From positions 1 through 33,678 of the forward strand of contig SLTB01000281.1 of the NCBI GenBank assembly GCA_007130155.1: a stretch of 33,678 nt of DNA. The letters are read 5' to 3'. The position numbers were made by a program, and so were the translations under genes. Shown in pieces: positions 25,837 to 31,078 of the stretch (its first letter is position 1; each line of letters opens with the position of its first letter). The notes under the pieces were generated by a model. The model was given only the letters and a program-made list of their open reading frames with translations, had not been told where the DNA came from and did no database searches. The DNA comes from Pseudomonadales bacterium. GTDB taxonomy: Bacteria; Pseudomonadota; Gammaproteobacteria; Pseudomonadales; Azotimanducaceae.

Positions 25837-26586
25837 GTGAAATGGGACCCGGCAGGCTACGCGCGGCACGCCGGTTTCGTGGCCGAACTCGGCGTACCGC
25901 TGCTGGAACTGCTGGTCCCGCAAGCCGGTGAAGCCATTCTCGATGTGGGCTGCGGCGACGGGGCACTGACCGCCGAAGTGGCAGCCCTCGGCTGCGATGT
26001 CCTGGGCATCGACTCCAGCCCGGAGCAGGTCGCTGCCACGCGCACCAGGGGCATCGAGGCCAGAGTCCTCGACGCCCAGCAGCTCGAACATCAGCCCGAT
26101 CTCAACGGCCGCTTCCACGGCATCCTGTCCAACGCCGCCCTGCACTGGATGCCGGATCAGGCCGCTGTGGCCCGGGGGATGGCCCACGCCCTTGTGCCGG
26201 GAGGCCGCTGCGTGGCCGAACTCGGCGGCGCCGGTAATGTGGCCTGTGTCCGTGAGGGCCTGTTCGCCGCCCTCGAACAGCACGGCATCGACCCTCACCT
26301 CCGCAATCCCTGGACCTTCCCGAATCGCGACACCATGGCGGGCCACCTCGAAGGCGCCGGCTTCGCCATCGACATGCTCGAGCTGTTCCCGAGGCCGACG
26401 AAACTGCCAGGGGACATCAGCGGCTGGTTCGACACCTTCGCCGGCGTCTTTCTCGACGATCTTGCAACGGCTCTGCGGCGAAACGTCATCGACAGCGCCC
26501 GGGAACGACTCTCAGCAGATCTGTATTCGGCCGGAATCTGGACCCTGGACTACGTCCGCCTGCGCTTTCGCTGCCACCTGCCCTGA
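25837..26586 (+). CDS. Class I SAM-dependent methyltransferase
   Basis: A 249-residue methyltransferase with a complete domain: AILDVGCGDGALTAEVAAL (SAM motif I), GIDSSPEQV (motif II), LDAQQLEHQ, HGILSNAALHWMPD (motif IV) and ALVPGGRCVAELGG. The HWMPD segment resembles trans-aconitate or malonyl-ACP methyltransferase-like proteins, but the substrate cannot be assigned. It starts at GTG 25837, 6 bases after the dihydroorotase stop, so the two are probably one transcript. Confidence 0.88.
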   Translation: MKWDPAGYARHAGFVAELGVPLLELLVPQAGEAILDVGCGDGALTAEVAALGCDVLGIDSSPEQVAATRTRGIEARVLDAQQLEHQPDLNGRFHGILSNAALHWMPDQAAVARGMAHALVPGGRCVAELGGAGNVACVREGLFAALEQHGIDPHLRNPWTFPNRDTMAGHLEGAGFAIDMLELFPRPTKLPGDISGWFDTFAGVFLDDLATALRRNVIDSARERLSADLYSAGIWTLDYVRLRFRCHLP

Positions 26587-26640
26587 GCCAAGCAGCCGCC
26601 GCTCATGGGGCTTTTCGGTCACTGAGTATCTCGCAAGTGA

Positions 26641-26853
26641 TCGTTCCGGGCCTTGGTGAAATCGCACAAGTACACCGTGCGCCCACTCGAATGGTCCCCC
26701 AGGTACGCCATGATCATGGAAATCGATCGCGACCGAATCGCCAACAACCTCGCCGATCCGGCGGCGCGGCAAGCCCGGATCGAAGAGAGCCTCGCGTTCG
26801 AGCAGTCTCTGCCAAGCGAGGAAGGCAAGGCCATGATCGGGGAGATCCACTGA
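26641..26853 (+). pseudogene. Short coding-like fragment, possible 3' remnant of a lost gene
   Basis: An open frame after TGA 26640 reads SFRALVKSHKYTVRPLEW and continues through IMEIDRDRIANNLADPAARQ to a stop after KAMIGEIH. Codons are GC-ending, as in neighbouring genes, and the product looks like a natural soluble protein tail. It has no good start with a ribosome site (TTG and GTG occur at 26653 and 26656). I did not recognise the family. It may be a 3' gene remnant or a very small gene. Confidence 0.35.
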
Positions 26854-26947
26854 TACGAAGGCTTCTGCGGGAAACTGGCCCCTGGTCCACATCCACCCGT
26901 GCGCTCGCTGCCATCTACCCCGAGACAGAAAGACGCCGCAACATTGA

Positions 26948-26979
26948 TCGGACATCCAGAAACGGTTCTGGATGTCCGA
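26948..26979. repeat. Hairpin repeat H1, right of the cupin gene
   Basis: A perfect 14-bp stem TCGGACATCCAGAA / TTCTGGATGTCCGA with the 4-base loop ACGG lies 48 bases past the cupin stop codon. It shares the core GACATCCA...GAA...TTC...TGGATGTC with H2 at 27643-27686. It has no T tract. Confidence 0.75.
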
Positions 26980-27027
26980 AATTGCGGCCCTGCGATGCAC
27001 CAAAAGTTTCTGGGTACCACAAAGTTT

Positions 27028-27555
27028 CTATTCGCCCATCACCAGGGTATTGCTGCAGTCGGCACCAGTCTGCGCGCAACCATTGCGGTAGGCGGCCAGC
27101 ACAGTCCTCGCGTCGAGCACGCCGATGACCTTGCCGTCGGCGTCGATGTCGATGTTCGCGCCATAGATGGCGAACCACACCTCGGTGGCCTCGGTATTAT
27201 CCTCAGGCACAACGAGGGTATGCACCGCATGGGCGGGCTCGTAGAGGTAGGAGCCGGCAGTGTTACGCGTCTCTGGATACTCGCGGTAGTACCAACAACC
27301 GGAATGGGTGACGGCGAACACCTGGCCGGTGTGATAGTGGGTCGCCACGGCACAACCGGGTGGCCAACGTACGCGCAGCACCCACAAGCCCACGCTCAAG
27401 TCCACATGCAGGACCTGCAGCTCAGTACCGTCCTCACCTGACAGCCAGGGCAGGTCATCGCGACCGATATGCACGGTGCTGTCCTTGCCACCGCCAGCGA
27501 GCAGGCGAAAGCCATCTAAAGGAGAGGCGTTGAGGGGACTGCTGGGCTCGGCCAT
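27028..27555 (-). CDS. Cupin-domain protein, 2,4'-dihydroxyacetophenone dioxygenase / ChrR-like
   Basis: A 175-residue single-cupin protein. Metal-ligand motifs are visible: ATHYHTGQVFAVTHSGCWYY (cupin motif 1 with H-x-H) and GSYLYEPAHAVHTL (motif 2 with His). It then has TEVWFAIYGANIDIDADGKV, a typical end for the 2,4'-dihydroxyacetophenone dioxygenase-like group; the nearby ChrR-type cupins are the alternative. A role in aromatic cleavage is therefore only suggested. The start at 27555 follows GGAG by 7 bases. A GTG 29 codons upstream would add MDRRRGFLAATGSVLLL, a twin-arginine-like leader, but lacks a ribosome site. Hairpins H1 and H2 lie on either side of the gene. Confidence 0.8.
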   Translation of the reverse strand: MAEPSSPLNASPLDGFRLLAGGGKDSTVHIGRDDLPWLSGEDGTELQVLHVDLSVGLWVLRVRWPPGCAVATHYHTGQVFAVTHSGCWYYREYPETRNTAGSYLYEPAHAVHTLVVPEDNTEATEVWFAIYGANIDIDADGKVIGVLDARTVLAAYRNGCAQTGADCSNTLVMGE

Positions 27556-27642
27556 GGTTATGCTCCGTCGGGATCCGTGGCCGTTAGCGTACAACAGCAA
27601 CACAGACCCTGTAGCGGCCAGGAAGCCACGGCGACGATCCAC

Positions 27643-27686
27643 GGAATCTTAGACATCCACGAAAGTTCCTGGATGTCCAGAATTCC
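27643..27686. repeat. Hairpin repeat H2, upstream of the cupin gene
   Basis: Imperfect arms GGAATCTTAGACATCCA (27643-27659) and TGGATGTCCAGAATTCC (27670-27686) enclose a loop with an inner GAA/TTC pair. It is the same family as H1. It sits in the cupin-CaiB intergenic region. Confidence 0.7.
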
Positions 27687-27768
27687 GGGGGCTACGTGAC
27701 GGGATCGCGCCGGAGCGGGGTTTGCGGCAACATGCGCTCCGTTCATTGGCGCAGAATGAGGGAGTTCC

Positions 27769-28989
27769 ATGGCAGCACCACTCGACGGCATCACCGTGAT
27801 CGAGATCGACAACTGGATGGCCGCGCCGAGTGCCGCCGTCATTCTGGCGGATCTCGGTGCCGACGTGATCAAGGTGGAGCCGCTCACGGGCGATCCCATG
27901 CGCGGCATGGGCCGGCCGCCGAAGATCGACGACGAGCAGGCCAAGGCCTATGACTACGGCTTCGCCGTGGACAACCGCGGCAAGCGCTCCATCGCGGTGG
28001 ACCTCACCCGGGACACCGGCCAGGACCTGATTCGACGCCTGGTCGCCAAGGCCGATATCTTTCTCTGCAACCTGCTGATCAACCGTCAACAGAAATTCGG
28101 CCTCGACCCCGACACCCTGCTCGGCATCAACCCGCGCCTGGTGCACGCCACCCTCACCGGCTACGGCACCACGGGCCCCGAAGCCTGGCGCCCCGGCTAT
28201 GACGTCACCGCCTTCTTCGGCCGCTCCGGCATCTACGACGCCATGCGCGAGGGCGACGACGGCATCGTGCCCATGGCCCGCCCGGCCCAGGGCGACCACA
28301 CCACTGGGCTGGCCCTGGTGGGTGCCATTCTCGCGGCCCTGCGCCTCGCGGAACGCAGCGGTGAAGGACAGGTGGTGGAAACCTCACTGTTCGAGACCGC
28401 GGTGTGGACTCAGGCTACCGACTTTGCCACCACGGCGGTGGACCGGGCGCCCGTGCGACGCCGCCCCCGGAATCAGCAGCTCAGCGCCACCGCCAACCGC
28501 TATCCCTGCGGCGACGGCAACTGGATCGTCTTCAACATGCCCGAACCGAGCGCCTGGCCAAAGTTCTGCAAGGCCATCGGTCAGGAATCCTGGATCGAGG
28601 AAGAACGCTTCGCGAGTCCCCGCGAGCGCTTCCGCAACATGGGTGAGCTGGTGCCGCTCATCGACGCCGCGCTGGCCGCTAAATCCCGCGACGAATGGGG
28701 CCGCGTCTTCGACGAACACCGCATCATCTGGGGCCCGGTGCTCGGCCTGCACGAGGTGGCCAGCGACCCCCAGGCCGAGGCCATCGGCCTGTTTCCGGAA
28801 GTGGAGCACGCCGAAATCGGGCGCTATCGCACAGTGTCGGTACCCATGCGCTTCAAAACCGCAGACGTCGGGCCCCGCGGGCCGGCACCGAGGCTCGGCG
28901 AGCACACTCGCGGCGTGCTCGAAGCCGCGGGCTTCAGTGAGGCCGAAATAGCCGGTCTGCAGGCCGAAGGCGTCATCGGCAGCACTTGA
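27769..28989 (+). CDS. CaiB/BaiF family (class III) CoA-transferase
   Basis: A 406-residue CoA-transferase of normal family length, which moves CoA between acyl groups through an aspartyl-CoA thioester. Segments are LDGITVIEIDNWMAAPSAAV, LADLGADVIKVEP, NRGKRSIAVDL, NPRLVHATLTGYGTTGP and the catalytic-region Asp145 in RPGYDVTAFF. MARPAQGDHTTGLALVGAIL and GQVVETSLFETA follow. The C-terminal small domain has RYPCGDGNWIVF and GPVLGLHEVASDPQ. The ATG follows a GAGGGAG-type site. It is a single gene with no dehydrogenase or hydratase partner nearby, so the acyl substrate is unknown. Confidence 0.93.
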   Translation: MAAPLDGITVIEIDNWMAAPSAAVILADLGADVIKVEPLTGDPMRGMGRPPKIDDEQAKAYDYGFAVDNRGKRSIAVDLTRDTGQDLIRRLVAKADIFLCNLLINRQQKFGLDPDTLLGINPRLVHATLTGYGTTGPEAWRPGYDVTAFFGRSGIYDAMREGDDGIVPMARPAQGDHTTGLALVGAILAALRLAERSGEGQVVETSLFETAVWTQATDFATTAVDRAPVRRRPRNQQLSATANRYPCGDGNWIVFNMPEPSAWPKFCKAIGQESWIEEERFASPRERFRNMGELVPLIDAALAAKSRDEWGRVFDEHRIIWGPVLGLHEVASDPQAEAIGLFPEVEHAEIGRYRTVSVPMRFKTADVGPRGPAPRLGEHTRGVLEAAGFSEAEIAGLQAEGVIGST

Positions 28990-29050
28990 GCCGACCTGAA
29001 GCCATCATTCCGGACAATCTCTGGCGCCAAGCCAGCCTGACTCGCCCAAG

Positions 29051-29065
29051 GTGCCCCCAGGGCAC
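29051..29065 (+). terminator. Small stem-loop after the CoA-transferase gene
   Basis: GTGCCC-CCA-GGGCAC, a 6-bp GC-rich stem, lies 61 bases past the stop codon and 3 bases before repeat module Y. It has no T tract. Confidence 0.35.
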
Positions 29066-29068
29066 TAG

Positions 29069-29336
29069 TCCGCATATCTCACCGATACGCGAAGCGAGGG
29101 CGCGGATATGCCGGTAAAGACAAGGCGCGCGACAGTTCGGGCGCGCAGGCGTACTCGACAGTACGTCGAACGATTCGCCTGGAGCGAATCGGGTCGCACG
29201 CAGTGCGCCCGCAGGGTGCGCACCATGGATGGTGCGCAACAGCGCAACCGCACCGGCGGACCGGCGGACCGGCGGACCGGCAGGATTTGCCGGTAGCTCC
29301 GCGTCCGCAGCCGTGAATCGATGAGATTGGCGGGCC
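29069..29336 (+). repeat. Repeat module Y, copy B
   Basis: A 268-bp non-coding element bounded by near-inverted ends, CCGCATATCTCACCGAT at 29070 and ATCGATGAGATTGGCGGG near 29317-29334. By eye it has about ten mismatches to copy C over the first 190 bases. Internal perfect stems include CGATTCGC / GCGAATCG (29171-29191) and TGCGCACCAT / ATGGTGCGCA (29217-29238). A 9-bp unit (CGGACCGGC) is repeated about three times near 29256-29282, against one in copy C. Short open frames in it are not coding (see rejected items). Confidence 0.88.
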
Positions 29337-29502
29337 AGGAGTCTGCGCGGTAGGACTGGGCGCATGCGAGAAGTTCCTGCTTCGAGGCCGATTCGACACC
29401 CGATTGAGCAGCGTAGTGGTGCCAGGTGACGAAACGGGGGCGATCGTAGCGGGCCGAAGTGGGGGCGTCGCAGCGCGTTCACGTTCTGCCGCGCAGACTC
29501 CT
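29337..29502 (+). repeat. Repeat module X, copy B
   Basis: A 166-bp element with perfect 14-bp terminal inverted repeats AGGAGTCTGCGCGG (29337-29350) and CCGCGCAGACTCCT (29489-29502). The inner sequence CATGCGAGAAGTTCC, TTCGAGGCCGATTCGAC and GCGATCGTAGCGGGCC matches copy C in the same orientation. It begins directly at the end of module Y. Confidence 0.88.
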
Positions 29503-29559
29503 AGGACCCAACCTCTGAACCGTCCCACCCGCTCCGAAAGGGGCCAAAACGTGAGCAGG

Positions 29560-29565
29560 TACAAT
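29560..29565 (+). promoter_or_regulatory. Possible -10 box upstream of the SH3-domain gene
   Basis: TACAAT at 29560 is a good sigma-70 -10 hexamer in otherwise GC-rich DNA, about 115 bases before the start codon. No convincing -35 box sits 16-18 bases upstream, so this is weak. Confidence 0.25.
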
Positions 29566-29678
29566 AGCCAGCACTGTGACACCTTCGCTGTCTTCCCCTA
29601 TCCTCCACGCCCGGACACCGTCAGGATGCACCTTCACCCGACCAATCAGGCCGATGCCGACTCAGACACGCCGGAATC

Positions 29679-30392
29679 ATGACCCTTATGACACGCCAAT
29701 CCGCCATAGCCATCGCCGTAGTCCTGCTCACTGCAGTCGGCGCCGCAACGGTCTCCAGCGAGGCCAGCGCCGCGCCGCGTTGGGTCAACGACGAGATTCG
29801 CATCACTTTCCGAGCCGGGCCAGGAGACGAGTTCCGGATTATTCGCCACCTCAACACCGGCGCCCGACTGGAAACCGCCACCCCACCGGCGGATCGCTTC
29901 CCCGCAGCCAGCGTCGAAGGTTGGACCTATGTGCGCGATGCCACAGGCAACCAGGGCTGGGTGCGAGACCAGTATCTGGCCAACCAGCCACCTGCCCGGG
30001 TGCGCATCGACGCTGTACAGGCCGAGCGCGACAGTGCCCAGGAGCGGGTGTCAGCGCTGACTGCCGAGCTCTCTGAGACCCAGGGCGAGAATGCAGAACT
30101 CAGCCGGCAGTTGGAGCAGAGCCAAAGCCGCATCGCCGAGCTGGAGACCCGATTCGAAGCGGCGCGCGCGGGTTTCGAGCTGGTGGAGACCAATCAGGCA
30201 CTCGAGCAGACCATCGCGGAGCTCAGCCAGCACAATGATGCACTTCAGCGCGAGAACAAGGAGTTGAGCGACCGCAGCCTCAAGGAGTGGTTCCTGATCG
30301 GCGCAGGCGTCCTCGGCGCGGGCATCATCATGGGACTGATCCTGCCGAGCCTGCGCAAGCAGCGCAATCCATGGGGTAGCGGCGGCTTGTAA
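29679..30392 (+). CDS. TIGR04211-type SH3-domain membrane protein (YgiM-like)
   Basis: A 237-residue protein with a signal peptide (MTLMTRQSAIAIAVVLLTAV, cut after ASA near residue 31). A bacterial SH3 domain covers residues 33-100 (WVNDEIRITFRAGPGDEFRI, EGWTYVRDATGNQGWVRDQYL). A coiled coil follows (about 108-200: AERDSAQERVSALTAELSE, ENAELSRQLEQSQSRIAELE). A C-terminal membrane helix (WFLIGAGVLGAGIIMGLILP) ends in a basic tail (SLRKQRNPWG). This order matches E. coli YgiM and TIGR04211. It is expected in the inner membrane with its body in the periplasm, possibly contacting peptidoglycan. ATG codons at 29679 and 29688 are both possible. It is a single gene lying between two repeat clusters. 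Confidence 0.9.
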   Translation: MTLMTRQSAIAIAVVLLTAVGAATVSSEASAAPRWVNDEIRITFRAGPGDEFRIIRHLNTGARLETATPPADRFPAASVEGWTYVRDATGNQGWVRDQYLANQPPARVRIDAVQAERDSAQERVSALTAELSETQGENAELSRQLEQSQSRIAELETRFEAARAGFELVETNQALEQTIAELSQHNDALQRENKELSDRSLKEWFLIGAGVLGAGIIMGLILPSLRKQRNPWGSGGL

Positions 30393-30581
30393 CGACCCGG
30401 ATGCGGAGTCGGCGCTGACGCTGACGCTGACGCTGACGCGAAAGGAAACCTCCAGGCCCTCCGCCGCGTCAAGGTCATCGTCGGCGCTCTTCATCGCCCG
30501 CACTGCGGACCAACCCTGCCTGAGGGCATCGATCAGAACGCTGCCGGATGGCCTCTGTTCTCTCCTTCCGTCGGAAGTGAA
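30393..30581. other. Intergenic region with hexamer repeat and possible coding remnant
   Basis: After the SH3-domain gene come four GCTGAC units (30414-30437). On the minus strand, about 30545-30425 reads LIDALRQGWSAVRAMKSADD and DLDAAEGLEVSF. This looks protein-like and runs into the hexamer as VSVSVS. It has no start of its own before module X, so it could be a truncated gene or chance. Confidence 0.3.
30414..30437. repeat. Hexanucleotide tandem repeat (GCTGAC)x4
   Basis: Four perfect units of GCTGAC lie 21 bases after the SH3-domain gene's stop codon. It is a short repeat that could vary by slippage. Confidence 0.85.
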
Positions 30582-30746
30582 GCGAGTCTGCGCGGTAGAA
30601 CTGGGCGCATGCGAGACGTTCCCCATTCGAGGCCGATTCGACGTCCGGTTGATGAGCGTAGTGCTGCTACGTGACGAAATCGGGCGATCGGAGCGGGCCG
30701 AGGTGGGGACGTCACAGCGCTTTCACGTTCTGCCGCGCAGACTCCT
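30582..30746 (+). repeat. Repeat module X, copy C
   Basis: A 165-bp element with terminal inverted repeats GAGTCTGCGCGGTAGAAC (from 30584) and GTTCTGCCGCGCAGACTC (to 30744), one wobble apart. An inner hairpin CGTAG / CTACG occurs near 30657-30671. It is the same orientation as copy B, but here it precedes Y rather than following it. Confidence 0.88.
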
Positions 30747-30748
30747 AA

Positions 30749-30998
30749 CCCGCATATCTCACCGATACGCGAAGCGAAAGCGCGGAGATGCCGGCAAAGA
30801 CAAGGCGCGCGACAGTTCGGGCGCGCAGGCCTACTCGACAGTACGTCGACCGATTCGCCGGGAGCGAATTGCGTCGCACGCAGTGCGTCCGCAGGGTGCG
30901 CACCATGGATGGTGCGCAACAGCGCAACCGCACCGGCGGACCGGGAGGATTTGCCGGTATATCCGTGTCCGCAGCCATCAATCGGTGAGATATGCGGG
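30749..30998 (+). repeat. Repeat module Y, copy C
   Basis: A 250-bp element with perfect 18-bp terminal inverted repeats CCCGCATATCTCACCGAT (30749-30766) and ATCGGTGAGATATGCGGG (30981-30998), flanked on both sides by CTAA. Each end also carries a GGAKATRCCGG or GGATATACCGG segment that pairs back on its own terminus. The element therefore looks like two REP-like units, in inverted orientation, around a core. TGCGCACCAT / ATGGTGCGCA (30897-30918) is conserved with copy B. It lies just downstream of the TonB-receptor stop codon. Confidence 0.9.
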
Positions 30999-31078
30999 CT
31001 AAGCCTTCGGAGGTCTGCCATACACGTGGGCGGCACATCCCTGTGCCGCCCCAAGCACACCTCTTGCGCGTTACCTCC

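Larger units (their letters stand above)
26587..27027. other. 441-bp region with a gene fragment and a hairpin
   Basis: No complete gene was found. It holds a coding-like fragment (26641-26853) and the hairpin at 26948-26979. The rest shows nothing recognisable. Confidence 0.5.

Noticed and set aside
29108-29296. Basic 62-66 residue open frame shared by the two full Y copies (MPxKTRRATVRARR...)
   Set aside because: In the shared part all seven codon differences between copies B and C change the amino acid and none is silent. The opposite-strand frame behaves the same way. This is not how a conserved protein evolves, so the frames are by-products of the repeat.
30745-31002. CTAA on both sides of module Y copy C as a target-site duplication
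   Set aside because: Copy B lacks matching flanks, and TAA/TAG next to CCCGC also recurs at the solo unit, so the bases may be part of the inverted end. This is not enough to call a duplication.
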